From Hevea brasiliensis (lineage: Eukaryota > Streptophyta > Magnoliopsida > Malpighiales > Euphorbiaceae): a DNA stretch of 64,000 nt. Location: positions 16,638,141-16,702,140 of the forward strand of contig NC_079507.1 of NCBI RefSeq assembly GCF_030052815.1. Reading direction: 5' to 3'. The position numbers were made by a program, and so were the translations under genes. The notes beneath the pieces were generated by a model. The model was not told where the DNA came from and did no database searches. It was given only the letters and a program-made list of their open reading frames with translations. Positions 46,859-60,237 of this stretch are shown here, piece by piece; positions within the stretch are counted from its first letter, which is position 1; each line of letters opens with the position of its first letter.

Positions 46859-48964
46859 TGTTAGTAGTATGCCCTAGAGCATATCATTTAGTATGTATCT
46901 TGTACATATTTTTATTAATAAAAGGCATTTCCACTTTTCCGTTTACATAATATATTTATGTGTAATAGAAAAGGTCCATTGATATTTTGTTAGAAAATTC
47001 TATTCTTAAGTTGTTAAGAATATAAGTGACAGTATTTCTAGTACAAAGTATCATAAATAGGTTCACAATCGAGGATACTTCATAATAAGGACATGAATTA
47101 TCCAGAAAGATTGTATTCATGTTTGTTTCCAAGTTATTTATATGTGATATAAGTAAAATGGAATGGTGAGTCTCATGCCATATGACAAACATGATAGGCA
47201 CTTATACATGATAAGTAGGTCGAACCAGTGACACTTATGACAAGCACATGGAGTTTACTCTTGTCAATGCATTGTCATAAATCATATCCGTGCATATAAT
47301 CTTTAACCTGAGATAGCATAGTTATCTTGTATATAGGTGGTTTGAGTTTGATACTACTTTCATACTTGTACTGTGTATGGGTATATGGGCATGTGTTGGC
47401 TCCTACTAGTTATATATGGAGGTAGGTGTTGATCAAGATGGAATCTGTTTCTCTAAGTAAATAGAGATAAAATCCTATGTTTATTTAATTATTCTTGATA
47501 TTTCAAGTTCCTGGTCAGGACAGATAAATTTATTCAGAAAGAGTTTCGAATGAGAAAATCTTTTTAATCAAGAACTAGAATTAAAAGAGAACATAATATT
47601 CATAGCAAATGGAGTTTGACATAAACCATGACTCCAGCTTGAGTTGGGATTTTGTAACAGAGAGATTCTAGTGCATGGTAACATATGATTATAGGTTCAT
47701 TTAAGGTAAACCTTATTACTGATTGAGTGGCCATGGCATGCTATGCTAGGTGTTAACCATAGTCTATGAGGTGCATAAAATGATTTAGAGAAATCATTTA
47801 TGGTAAGAAAGAGTTCTGATGATATTAAGAGTTGATAACATGTCTCATTGCCAATTAGTGATGAGCCTAGTAAGTCACACACATGCACAAGTAATCACCT
47901 AATTAAATATGATTTAATTAATTAGTTAAAGAGTTTAATTGATTAAATTGGTTTTGTTTACAATTAGATTGCAAAGTCCCTAGCATGACTTGAAACTGAA
48001 TATAGGTTATTGGATGTACAATATAAGTTAAATTTATATTTAAAGTGTTTAAATATTAATTTAATTAATGAAAAATTAATTAATAAATATTAATTAATTG
48101 ATTTATATTTGATATAAATTGATTAGAAGAAGAGAAATAATTATTTTGGATTGAGAACACAAAATTAAGACACAGGGGCATTTTGGTCATTTCACAGGGG
48201 AACGTGTGGCACCATGAGATGGTGACACATGGCATTACACAAAAGCTTGAAAAATGTCTTTTAATCATGTAAGATGATTAAAATTAATATTAAAAATAGG
48301 TTTAACACTTGGCACAATGTGATTAGGTCAATTAAACCTAGAACCAATCAGAGGGTGACATGTGGCAAGGGTTTAATGTGTTGACCTAGCTATATAAGTG
48401 TTGTTATGAAAAGAAAATAACACAACCAGTAGCTATCCTCTTTGTGCGGCCACCCAAAGGCTCCTCTCCCTCTCTTCTTCTTCATCTCTCATCAATTCCA
48501 AGAGATTAGTAAACAATCTCTTGAATTAAAAATACTAGAAATCGTTTCTAATGTCCTGTTTACATCTTTAATCTCTTAAAAGGAAAAACTTGATTTTCTA
48601 ATTAATAGAAAAAGCTTTATAAGCTGTTCAAGGGCTGCCATAGGTGTTCTTGGTGTGGACAAGCTAGAGGGACAACATCTGGTGTCCTGAAGATGCATCC
48701 GAAAGGCACAAATACACTGTAGTACATCAAGAGGTTAGTAAATTTGTTCTTGATCTAATCTAGGGTTCTAAAATTAATCTGATTAATTTTAAAATCTTAA
48801 ATGGCAAATACAGATCCAAAAACATATTAAAAGTGTTTTAATATGTTCTTTATCATTGAAATCAAATAGATAAAAATAAATCTTGCATGATGCATGCGAC
48901 CCTAGGTAAAAATTTTTTATTTCAATGGCATAAACTTGTGTTTTTTCATGCTTCCGCTCTTTCA
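46859..48964 (+). mobile_element. Copia element B 3' LTR
   Basis: This 2,106-bp LTR starts TGTTAGTAGTATGCCC after the purine run GTGGGAGAT and ends CTTTCA. TATA-like CTATATAAG is at 48390-48398. It is followed by ATTGGTA, which resembles the LTR/primer-binding-site junction, before D's LTR sequence CATGATTAAAAG resumes. The expected copy of the target CTTAC (17676-17680) is not cleanly present. Confidence 0.93.
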
Positions 48965-48971
48965 ATTGGTA

Positions 48972-50380
48972 CATGATTAAAAGACAAATGGTAAGATTAT
49001 GTGTAGTGTCACGTGTCACCATCTCATGGTGCCTCATGTCACCTTGTGAAATGACCAAAATACCCTCGTGTCATAATTTTGAGTTCTCAACCTAAAATAA
49101 TTATTTTTCTTCTTCTAATCAATTTATATCAAATATAAATTAATTAATTAATCTCTATTAATTAATTTTTCATAATTAAATTCATATTTAAACACTTTAA
49201 ATATAAATTTAACTTATACTATACATCCAATAACCTAGGTTTGGTTTTAAGCGATGCTAGGAACTTTGCAATCTAATTGCAAACCAAACTTATTTAATTA
49301 ATCAATTAAACTCTTTAATTAATTACCTAAATCGCATTTTACTTGGTGATTACTTGTATATGTGTGTGACTCACTAGGCTCATCACTAATTGGCAATGAG
49401 ATATATTAACTCTTAATATCATCAAAACTCTTTCTTACCATAAATGATTTCTCTAAATCATTTTAGGCATCTCATAGACCATGGTTAACACCTAGCATAG
49501 TATGCCATGGAAACCCAATTAGTAATAAGGTTTGCCTTAAAAGAACCTATAATCATATGTTACCATACACTAGAATCTCTCTATTACAAAATCCCAATTC
49601 GAGCTGGAGTCATGGTTTATATCAAACCCCATTTTCTATGAATATTACGTTCTCTTTTAATTCCAGTTCTTGATAAAAAGATTTTTCTCATCAAAAACTC
49701 TTTTCTGAATAAATCTATCTGTCCTGGCTAAGAACTTCAAATATCAAGAATAATTAAATGAACATAGGATTTTATCCCTATTTACTTAGGGTAACACATT
49801 CCATCTTGATCAACACCTACCTCTATATGTAACTAGTAGGAGCCAACACATGCCCATATACCCATACACAGTACAAGTATGAAAGCAGTATCAAACTCAA
49901 GCCACCTATATACAAGATAATTGTGCTATCTTAGGTCTAAAGATTATATGCACTGATATGATTTATGACAATGCATTGACAAGAGTAAACTCCATGTGCT
50001 TGTCATAAGTAGGACTGGTATAACCTACTTATCATGTATAAGTGCCTATCATGTTTGTTATATGGCGTGAGACTCACCATTCCATCTTATTTATATCTCA
50101 TATAAATACCTTGGAAATAAACATGAATACAATCTTTCTGAATAAGTCATGTCCTGTGTGAAGTATCCTCGATTGTGAACCAATTTATGACACTTTGTGC
50201 TAGAAATAACATCACTCATATTCTTAACAACTGAAGAATAGAATTTTTAATAAAATATCAATGCACCTTTTCTATTACACATAAATATATTATGTAAACG
50301 GAAAAGTGAAAATGCCTTTTATTAATAAAACATGTACAAGATACATACTAAAAGATATGATCTAGGGCATACTACTAACA
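48972..50380 (-). mobile_element. Copia element D 3' LTR, piece 2
   Basis: It continues 16984-17680 after removal of B (junction ...CATCTTAC / ATGATTAAAAG, as in the uninterrupted copy at 56484) and ends CTAACA at 50380, next to D's internal region. Combined LTR length is about 2.1 kb. Confidence 0.9.
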
Positions 50381-50394
50381 ATCTCCCATTAGCA

Positions 50395-53300
50395 CTAGAG
50401 CCATTCATTACAATATCTTAGACTCATATTCTCCAAGATGTTGGTATAGCTGAGTTTGTGACATAGGCTTAGTGAATGGATCAACTAGATTTTCAACTGA
50501 TGCTATTTTTTGCATGGCTACATCAGCTCGCCCAACTATTTCTCTAATAATGTGGTAGCGCCTTTCCATTTGTTTGGACTTCTGGTGAGACCAAGGTTCC
50601 TTAGCCTGTATGACTGCTCCATTGTTGTCACAGTAGAGTGGAACTACTAACTCAATGGAAGGAACTACTGCAAGTTCTTTATCCAAATAGCTTCCTTTGC
50701 AGCATCTGATGCAGCAATATACTCAGCCTCTATAGTGGAATCTATAGTCGTACTTTGTGTGAAACACTTCAAACTGACTGCACCTCCATTACAAATGAAC
50801 ACGTACCCAGAGGTAGACTTTCTATCATCGATATTTGATTGGAAATCAGAATCAGTATAACCATCCAATTGCAAGTCACCGGCTCCATATATCAAGAATA
50901 AATCCTTAGTTCTTCTCAAGTATTTAAGGATATTCTTGATAGTTATCCAGTGTTCCAAACCTAGATTGGATTGATACCTGCTAGTCAAACTAATAGCATA
51001 TGCGATATCCGGCCTAGTACACAATATTGCATACATCAAACTTCTAATAGCCGAAGCATATGGAATCCTGGCCATTCTATCTCTTTCATCAGGTGTCTTT
51101 GGAGACATCTCTTTAGCAAGGTGGATACCATGTCTCACTGGTAACAATCCTCTCTTTGAATCAAGCATGTTAAACCTTTTTAACACCTTTTCCAAGTATA
51201 GATTTTAGGATAAACTAATTATTCTTTTCGCTCTATCACTATAGATGCGAATCCCAAGAATATAGGTTGCCTGCCCTAAGTTTTTCATGGAGAATGTATA
51301 ATTGTCAACATACCTGTGTCATTACCCATGAACAAAATGTCATCCACATATAAGACAGGGAAAATGATAGCACTATCACTAACCTTCTTATATACACATG
51401 GCTCATCCTTATTTTTGATAAAACCAAATGACTTAATGGCTTTGTTAAAACGGATGTTCCAACTCCTCGAAGCTTGTTTCAACCCATAAATGGATGGCTT
51501 TAGCTTGTATACCTTGGAACCATCTTGGGATTCAAAACCCCTAGGTTGTTCCATGAAAATATTTTCTTCAATGTATCCATTGAGAAAAGCTATTTTGATA
51601 TCCATCTGCCAAATCTTTTAATCATAGTATGCAGCTATTGCTAATAGAATCCTAATTGATTTAAGCATGGCAACAGGCGAGAAAGTCTCCTCATAGTCGA
51701 TTCGTTGCCTTTGGCGAAACCCTTTTTCTACTAGCCTTGCTTTATAGGTCTCTACCTTTTGATCAGAACCAATTTTCTTCTTGAAAACCTATTTGTTCCT
51801 GATAGGTACAATACCTTCAGGTGGGTCAACAAGATCCCTAACTTGATTCTTATAAATGGAATCAATCTCGGATTTCATAGCATCAATCCATTTTGAAGAG
51901 TCTATATCTGATATAGCTTCTTCATAGGTAAGTGGATCATCTCCATGATCTACTTCTTCATGAGTAGATAACTCTTGTTCTTCTTCATGAAGAAAGCCAT
52001 ATCTCACTCGTGGGTGAGTATCCTGGTTGATCTATGAGGAACAACTGTAGATGTTTCATCAATACGTGTAGATTGACTAGATGGATCTATATCCATCTGA
52101 TTTGTTGGTTGGTCAGAATTCTCCAATTCTAACTCTATTTGCCTTCCTTTGCCTCCTTCTTAAATAAACTGTTGTTCAAGAAATGTGGCATCTCTACTTA
52201 TCACAATCTTTTGTGATGTAGGCAAATAAAAATAATATCCAAAACTATCTTTTGGATATCCAATAAATCGATCCTTTTCAGATCCGGTTTCCAATTTATC
52301 AGTGTTCAGCTTTTTGATATAAGCTGGACAACCCCAAATTTTAACATGCTTAAGGCTTGGTTTTCTTCCATGCCATATCTCATAAGGTATGGAAGATACT
52401 GATTTTGATAGAATCCTATTCAGAATATGCAAAGTTGATTATAATGCAAATCCCCAAAAGGAGATTGGCATATCAGCATAGATACACCATTCAGCTGTGG
52501 TGTTCCTGGAGGAGTCAGCTAGTAAACAATGCCATGCTCTCTTAAGTATTCATCAAATTCAGTATTCAAGTATTCACCTCGACGATCTGATCGAAGAGCT
52601 TTAATACTTTTTCCTATTTGATTTTCTACTTCAGATTTAAATTCTTTGAACTTTTCAAAGGATTCATGTTTGTATTTCATCAAATACAAATACCCAAACC
52701 TTGATTTATCATCAGAAAAGGTAATAAAATAATGAAAATCGCCTCTAGCCATTTCTTTAAATGGACTACATACATCACTATGTATTAGCTTTAAAATATT
52801 TTCAGCTTTAAAATATTTTTAGCTTTTAGCCCTTATCCAAAAAGAGGTGATCTAATCATTTTGTCCTGAAGGCAGGATTCACAGGTTGGAGTAGGTTCAG
52901 AATCCAATGAAGATAGAATCCCCATTTTCTCCAGTTTTGCAATCCTATCTTCTGCAACATGACCTAATCTTAAGTGCCAAATATATTTTGAACTTGAGTT
53001 AATTTTCACCATGGCATTGCATTCATTTAGATCACTTGTTTGTCATTATTATCCAAATAATAAATACCATCATTCATATAACTCGAACCAACATATTTAT
53101 TTCCAAAATAAATTTTGCAAACATCATCTGTGAACAGAAATTCATGGCCATTTCTAGTCAAACTAGATATAAAAATTATGTTCTTAAAAGCATCAGGTAC
53201 ATATAAAATATTATCCAAATACAAAACATGTCCAAACATATAAAAAGATTTAGATCCGGAGTCTAACATCTCGAGAACGCAAGCTGTTACTATTTGCTAG

Positions 53301-53460
53301 TTCTTGCATATCATAAGAAATGTGAGAACTAGCACCAATATCTAAAACCCAAGCTGTAGATGAACTATGAGTATCATCAGAATCTAAATAACAAGATATG
53401 GACATACCTTCTAAAGGTGTATCCTTCTTGTCCTTCAGAGAAGTAAGATACTCTGGGTAG
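50395..53460 (-). pseudogene. Copia pol of D (protease-integrase-RT-RNase H)
   Basis: Minus-strand order: protease WVLDIGASSHISYD (D-I-G in place of D-T-G, near 53330); the integrase core MARGDFHYFITF with LRSDRRGEY; RT WIDAMKSEIDS and YVDDILFMGND (51339-51350); RNase H LDGYTDSDFQSN with STSGYVFICNGG; end VDPFTKPMSQTQL, stop at 50395-50397. There is a roughly 56-bp deletion in integrase that removes the SERRNRTLLDM block with the catalytic Glu (about 52480), a roughly 35-45-bp deletion near 53255-53265 after protease, and a roughly 20-bp deletion near 51297. These are true deletions, so D is the most decayed of the copia copies. Confidence 0.9.
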
Positions 53461-54269
53461 TTCATTCTCTAGTGCCCATCCTGCTGGCAGTAGAAACACT
53501 TTCCTTTGCCTTCATCAACTTTAGTCTTCCCTTTCTATTTAGCTATTTTCTTGGAAGGACCAGGAATCTGAGGTTTCTTTTTCTTATTTCCCTTCTTCTT
53601 GTTGGACTTTCTAATAAAAGAAGATGCAATCAAAGCTACCTCTTTTCCTTTATTGCCCGGCATATTCTTTTGGGCAATAACCAGTATGTTGAGTAAACAA
53701 GCCAAGGTGCATTCCTGCTTAGTGATATGGAAATTTACCACAAAATTTCCAAATGACTCAGGAAGGGACTGAAGGATGAAATCCATCTGCAGTTGGAAAT
53801 CCATGTTAAAGTCAAGATGTTCCAGCTGCTCAATCAGCTGAATCATCTTGTGGACATGATCCTCAACATTCTGTCCCTTAGACATCCTCATGTGGAATAG
53901 CTGTCTAAATTTCTCATACCTAGCATTCCTGCTGTGCTCACCATACGATTCTTGTAGGAAAAGGAGGATCTTACTCGCACTCTGCATATTCTCATGCTGC
54001 TTCTATAACTCATTACTCATAGAAGCAAGCATGTAACACTTGGCTCTCATATCATGCTCCTTCCACTTGTTCAAAGTTTCATGTTCCTCTTGAGTGGCCT
54101 CTGGATGTAAGGGACCAGGAACATTTGAGTCTAGAACATATCCTATATGTAAAAGGTTCAGGACAAGTTTCAAATTTCTTAGCCAATATGAGAGATTAGG
54201 TTATGTCAACCTATTGTGATCAAGTATGCTTACAAGGATATTGGATGGTGGTGGTTGTGGTGTGCTCAT
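53461..54269 (-). pseudogene. Copia gag of D
   Basis: ATG at 54269 (MSTPQPPPSNILVSILDHNR). Stops occur at about codon 23 and, as in both A copies, TAG at 54003-54005 in the ELxKQHENM context. The frame then runs MQSASKILLFLQESYGEHSRN to about 53535. The zinc knuckle reads CFYCQQDGH followed by TAG (Trp in B), and its last Cys is Tyr, so nucleic-acid binding would be lost. Confidence 0.87.
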
Positions 54270-55795
54270 TATTATTAGAAAAATAACTGCAGAAAAAAAC
54301 CAGATTAATTAGTAAATATATTATGTATTTAACCAAAATGATTATGGTCTTTTAATTAAATTCGTCCTCCCACTAACTTAGCGAATCCTACACTTCCAAA
54401 GTAGAAAATGGAAATCCTAGTTGAATAGATTTTTAGTGGGTGATTGAATTCTTATAATCGAATTGATCATCTTCAGGCACATCCATTATTGGAATTACAA
54501 TATATTATAAGTGAGCAACTCCTTGCCCATCACATCTCATGTGAGGTTCAATCTTTTTACCTAGCCCCTAATGCTCAAAATCTCAGGCACATCCATTATT
54601 GACTTATCTTGCATTAGTTAATTTGATCCCATTGAGCCAATAAATATGCAAATAATTTTAATGTCCTCAAGCACATCCATTATTGAGCACTAAACCATTT
54701 ACATATTTACAACATCTCATGCTTAACAATTATTCTTAAGAAAATCTCTTAAATTAATTGCATCATATGTAAGTATTTAAAATTTCTTAAAATAATTGCC
54801 TCAATAGAGAGCCCATGTTATAATTACTTTAATTATGCCATTTCTAACTTAATCATTTGTTTGGAAGATTTTGTGGTCATCTTAATTACTATTATGGTCT
54901 CACTTTGCACATTATCCATTTAGCATGCATATATCATATACTTACATACAATCCCATACATCTCATGCATTCATGGATAAACAATAAATATGGTATGATC
55001 ATGGACTTTCTAAGGAATTCAATTCTGAACCACCAAGAATTGAATCAGGGCATTCCTAGGTGTATTTCATTCATTCATATTACAAGAGTTGCTGAAAGAG
55101 TACATAATCAACACTTGATCTTGAATTCCTCCCACTGGTCCCACCAATGCTCTTGACCTCCTTGATCTTCTTGCAATCCAATTGCATAGTAATCCTTGGC
55201 ATACCAAGGCGAATTTACAAGAACCAAATAAATGAAATTACAACCCAAAAAATATTACAACCTTTATAATATATGCCACCAAAATAAATAAATTAATTTA
55301 CAACCCAAAGAAACATAAAAGAAATAAATCCAATCACATTGGTCTTTTATTGTCCATGATCGTCCATCATGCATGTCACTATTTAACAATTAAATGAAAC
55401 ATACATACTTAAATTAAATTGAATATCTCATATTCAACTTAAAAATCTAGATTTGAATATGATTCAAACAAATTTTAAAATTCAAATTTGAATCGCATTC
55501 AAACAAATTTAAAAATTTAGATTTAAATCAAATTTTAATTATGTGATAAAACTCCTAATTAAACACTTTAATTATTCATGGGCCTAATTATAGGCCTTGA
55601 AACCAAGCCCACATCGAAGCCTAAAAGCCATGCGCATGGTTGAATGCACCAAACCATGCACACTAATGATGTCCATCATCATGCCGCCACCTTTGCTTTG
55701 CAACTAGCAATGAATCAATCATCTCATGACCAAATAACACAATTAAATCATATATTCAATAATCCAAATGGAAAATATAGTAGCTCTGATACCAA
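54270..55795 (-). other. Copia D leader with primer-binding site
   Basis: The leader between gag and the 5' LTR has CAGGCACATCCA-type repeats (about 54474, 54585, 54668) and CATCTCATG motifs, but only about 2.5 units of the hairpin array (55448-55530) compared with 8-9 in A and B. The primer-binding site GGCTCTGATACCA-type sequence is at 55782-55794. Confidence 0.8.
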
Positions 55796-56751
55796 TGAAG
55801 GAGCGGAAGCATGAAAAACATAAGTTTAGATCATTGAATTCAAAAATTTTCTTCTAGAGCCTCATGCATCATGCAAGATTCATTATTTACCTAATTGATT
55901 TCAATGTTAAACAGCATATTAAAACACTTTTAATATGTTTTTGGATCTACATTGGCCATTTAAGATTTTAGAATTAACAGATTAATTCATTAGAATCCTA
56001 GATTAAATCAAAAACATGTGCACTAACCTTTTGATGCACTGTAGTTGTGTTTGGCACATTTGGGATGCGCCTAGGACACCAGATGTTGTCCCTCTAGCTT
56101 TTCCACACCAAGATCACCAATGGCAACCCCTTGAATAGATTCTCAAGCCTTTCCAATCAATTAGAAATTTAGGTTTTGCCTTTAGAGATGTTATAGATGC
56201 ATACAGGACACTAGAAATGATTTCTAGTAATTTTAATTCAGGAGAATGTTGGCAATTCTCTTTGAATTGATGAGAGATGAAGAAGAAGAGAGGAGAGGCT
56301 CTTTGGGTAGGGGCACAAAAGAAAGAATGGCAGATTATTATTTTTCTTTTTCATCATTTCCCTTATATAGCTAGGTTACCACTTAAAACCCTTGCCACAT
56401 GTCACCTTCTGATTGGCTCTTAGTTTAATTGACCCAATCACATTGTGCCAAGTGTCAAACTTAGATTTAATCTTGACTTTGATCATCTTACATGATTAAA
56501 AGACAAATGGCAAGCTTATGCATAGTGCCATGTGTCACCATCTCATGGTGCCACATGTCACCTTATGAAATGACAAAAATACCCTTGTGTCTTAATTTTG
56601 AGTTCTCAATTCAAAATAATTATTTCTCTTCTTCTAATCAATTTATATCAAATATAAATTAATTAATTAATCTCTATTACTTAATTTCTCATAATTAAAT
56701 TTATATTAAAACACTTTAAATATAAATTTAACTTATACTATATATCCAATA
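55796..56751 (-). mobile_element. Copia element D 5' LTR (inner part)
   Basis: The LTR begins TGAAGGAGCGG at 55796, matching 16984 onward. TATA-like CTATATAAGG is on the minus strand at 56361-56370. It is cut at 56751 by gypsy element E; the remainder is right of the window. Confidence 0.9.
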
Positions 56752-57326
56752 TGTAACACCCCTCGCCCGTCTACAGTATAGCCGAGCAAGGCATGCTACA
56801 CGGCGTGCCAGAGCACCTAGACTGTAATCAACTCATTTCTTGAACTCAATTTGATTTTAAGAAGTCTTATATGTAATATTCATATCATGCTGATACTATT
56901 CTCATGCCTTAATAAAATCAGTGTTTCAAAAATGGTAATAAAATCTGGCATGGTGCCGTCTGTATTTCGGATAAAATGCCCTTCTAAACTTGTTAAAAAT
57001 AGTTCCATATGATAATCTCAATCATCCAACTAATTTTTCAGTCTCACAATTTCATAATTTCAAAATACAGTCCATTATATTTTACATTCATCAAAACACC
57101 ATCCATAGGAGTTTAATATATACAAATTAGTACAAACTTTAAAGTTTTATGATATCTATACATATTACATAACAAAATGTCAAAATACAACTGATAGTCA
57201 TTACACAAGATCCTAAGTCCTAGCATGTATGCAGTGTAGTGCAGATGACTCTGGACTGCTGTGCAGATCTGATGTCTCAACCGGTCGTAGGTCTGCTAGG
57301 CTCCCTAGCTATGTCTCCAATACCTA

Positions 57327-57364
57327 CGCGTTACAAAAGCAACGCGCTAAGTAATTTTGCTTAG
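57327..57364 (-). other. Two-hairpin element in E LTR
   Basis: Hairpin 1 has arms CTAAG and CTTAG (57347-57364). Hairpin 2 pairs CGCGTTGC with GTAACGCG, one G-U (57327-57346). It is preceded by GGCACCA on the minus strand. Confidence 0.58.
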
Positions 57365-59944
57365 TGGTGCCAAATATAAAGAAATATACACTAAAATAAA
57401 GTAAATAAATTGTTTATGAATTTATGACATTGATATTCTTTGCTGTTGTTGATTCTACTTTTATTTGCTAACTTTTTATTTTTGCTAATTTTGGTGGTGC
57501 TGTATGTCAATAAACTGAATTTAGCTATTTGAATTTAGTAGTGCTTAAATTAACTGCCCGTGTAGCCTATATACTGACCAGACTGGATAAACAGATATAC
57601 TGGCACTGGGTAACTAGTACCTCAGGTCGTCACACCATCAGTCACAAAGTGTCTCCTGGTGTGCAAACATTGTGGCTAAAAAGCCATATAGTCAATCTGG
57701 AGATAAGCTAAGTATAATAACACAATACGTATAGCCGTAGGCTATTAAAGTCACAGTATGGCATAATATGCCGTAAAAACACAGTATGACATAAAGCCAT
57801 TTACAAAACAGCTGTCAGAATCCTATTAGCATGCTAAACTATCCAAACTAGTTAACTAGGTAAACTAGGGCACATTATAAATTAATTGTTTAATTCCTCA
57901 TTTTTTTGAGTTTGCTAGTTATCATGTAATTCACAAGTCAATGTAAATGTTGACCTTTTTAGGTAATATGAATAAGTTGATTCTAGCATCAACATGTCAC
58001 AATTTGTAATTCAATATGCTGCCAATATAGTACAATTTACCATTTTCGCAAGTTGGCATTCATTGCCAAATTACTTCTAGCATCATCGTATGTAGATGTC
58101 AAATTTTCAGTTTTAGTGTGCTAGATTGGTCTAGCTTAATGTCCTATTTCTCTTAGTTTCTAGCTTCTGGTCAAAGAAGCAAAATTGTAGCTCTATGTCT
58201 TATTAAACCTTTGGAAAAATTTCAGGTCATTCTAAGTTGTATATACCTAGATATTGTCAATTTACTCAAGCTGGATAGATTGCACCTTTACTACAAAATT
58301 TGGTCAATTTTAGGTCACACTTAGTTCTGGCAGTTTTGGTACCTGAACTTGTGCAAGCTATTTGACTTGGTTCTGGCTATTTCTGGGCTTTGGTGTCTTC
58401 ATAATAATTGTAGCTCTATGTCTAAGCTATCCATGGTAAAAATTTCAGGTCATTTGGACCTATTTTGAGTGAATTATGGTCATCCTAATGACTATTGTTC
58501 ATATGGTCAAAAATCTAGGCCTCCACTTATCAATTTCGGATTTGGTCATTTTTAAGGTCAGTTTCTAAGCAGAATTTTGGCAATATTTCTACATGAAATT
58601 TGGCCTATTTGGTGTCTAGTTTCATGTCTTATTGGCCTCATACTAATTGGCTTCACATTTTTGCACTTATAACCTAATTTAGGTGCTGCCAACACACACA
58701 ACCTGCATTTGAACATTACACTTCCAATTTTGACAATCCTCCTCCTCCCAATACTTTAATATTCAATCATGGCACTTCTATATATATTGTACACAATTCC
58801 AATAAGTATTTTGGGAAGAACACTCAAGTGCTCAATACAACACCTTTAATGTTTAACATTTACTTCAACTCAAATTCAATGTACATCAACACTTATATTA
58901 TACATACACTTCTATGGCAATTACATAAACTGCTCACCATTCAACACCATCATATTTCATTAATAAATTTCATAAACTCACACACAAATTCATGATATTT
59001 AAGGCTGTCCAACATGGCAGTTTACTAAAGCATCAAAGTCCCACTTTTAAACCCTTAATTCAAGCACTAACATACACATACTTGGACATTAACCTACTAC
59101 AACTTCCATTTGAGTTAATCAACCTTAATTCTCATCCATTAGAGGTAAAAAAAACTCAAACACAATAAACCTTTATGGCTGCCAAAAATGGACAAGTTCA
59201 TATCTCAATATTTTCTTCCTTTCCCTTCACTAAATTACTCACCTCAACCTAAACACAAGGTTTACTAAAGCAAGGGAGAGAAGTTGGACACTTACCACTT
59301 AAGAGCTTCCCTAGAACTTCACCAAATCTTTTTTTTTCATGTTCCCAATATCTTCCCCAAGATGAGTAGGCAAGCTTTAATGAAGGATCCAAGTGGAAAT
59401 GATGGCTTGATGATGGACAGGGGAAGCTTCATACATGGGCGGCAATGGTGCTTTCATGGAGGTTCCATTTTGGCAAGTGAGAGTGAGGTTGAAGATGAAG
59501 TAGTTAGTGGGAAGGAAAATCTGTCCTTAAGTGGTTTATATGGTCTCATATTTTAATGTTAGTGGAGCACTAAGATATCTTTATTGTTTAATTATTCCAA
59601 GTTTCCCAATTTGCACATTTATCTCATTTCTTTCACTATTTACATAATGTATCTCATTTTAATTTTTCATGACATTTCCAAAGTGTAATATCATTTATTT
59701 TTAATGGACATTGAGGTCAAAAGGCAACCGTAGGTGTCAAATGACCAAAATGCCCCTCTTCAAATTGTATTTTTGATTTTTCGGTAATACCAATAATTGT
59801 CTATTTCTCGATTTTTCATTTTTTTTGTACTAATTTATTAATTTTTCTTTGATAATTCTAGTGTCAATTATATTTCAATAAACCTTTACTTATGTTCCAA
59901 AATTTAATTTTGAGGTTTGCCCGCGGTCCTAGGATCGGTAACGG

Positions 59945-59991
59945 CTTTCCCAGTGCGGTCACCCATCGCTGTAGTGCCGGCTCGTTTAACT
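59945..59991 (-). promoter_or_regulatory. 5S rRNA-like box A / box C segment in E LTR
   Basis: On the minus strand AGTTAAACGAGC is followed by GATGGGTGACC (perfect), five bases, then GGGAAAG. A TTTT run follows within about 70 nt. Confidence 0.55.
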
Positions 59992-60171
59992 TAGTTTCAT
60001 TTTCTCTTTTATTTTTCTTTAATTTTTCTAGTATTTTCTTTTATTTATTTCATCATTATATGTCTATTCACTATCACCGAAGTGTAGTTCCAAGCATCCT
60101 GACTTGCCTGGACTGATATTAGTCCACTGGAGCAATAGAACGTACAGAACACATACAGGGAGGATGTTACA

Positions 60172-60195
60172 ACTCTTCCCCTCTAAATAAAAATT
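60172..60195 (-). other. Polypurine tract region of E
   Basis: On the minus strand TTTAGAGGGGAAGAGT lies directly before the LTR start at 60171. Confidence 0.75.
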
Positions 60196-60237
60196 TCGTC
60201 CTCGAAATTTACCTAATGTGAAGAGCTAAGGGAATTA

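Larger units (their letters stand above)
56752..60171 (-). mobile_element. 3' LTR of gypsy element E
   Basis: This 3,420-bp LTR starts on the minus strand at 60171 (TGTAACATCC) beside its polypurine tract and ends at 56752 (GGGGTGTTACA). The left flank is CAATA (candidate TSD, partner outside the window). It contains the 5S-like segment (59945-59991), TTGACC-type motifs and inverted repeat (58625-58650), the two-hairpin element (57327-57364) and a CGGCA/TGCCA stem (about 56950-56970). It is non-coding. Confidence 0.92.

Noticed and set aside
59284..59556. 90-codon plus-strand frame (ending GLYGLIF)
   Set aside because: It lies antisense inside the LTR of E, has no recognisable domain and no counterpart in other LTRs.
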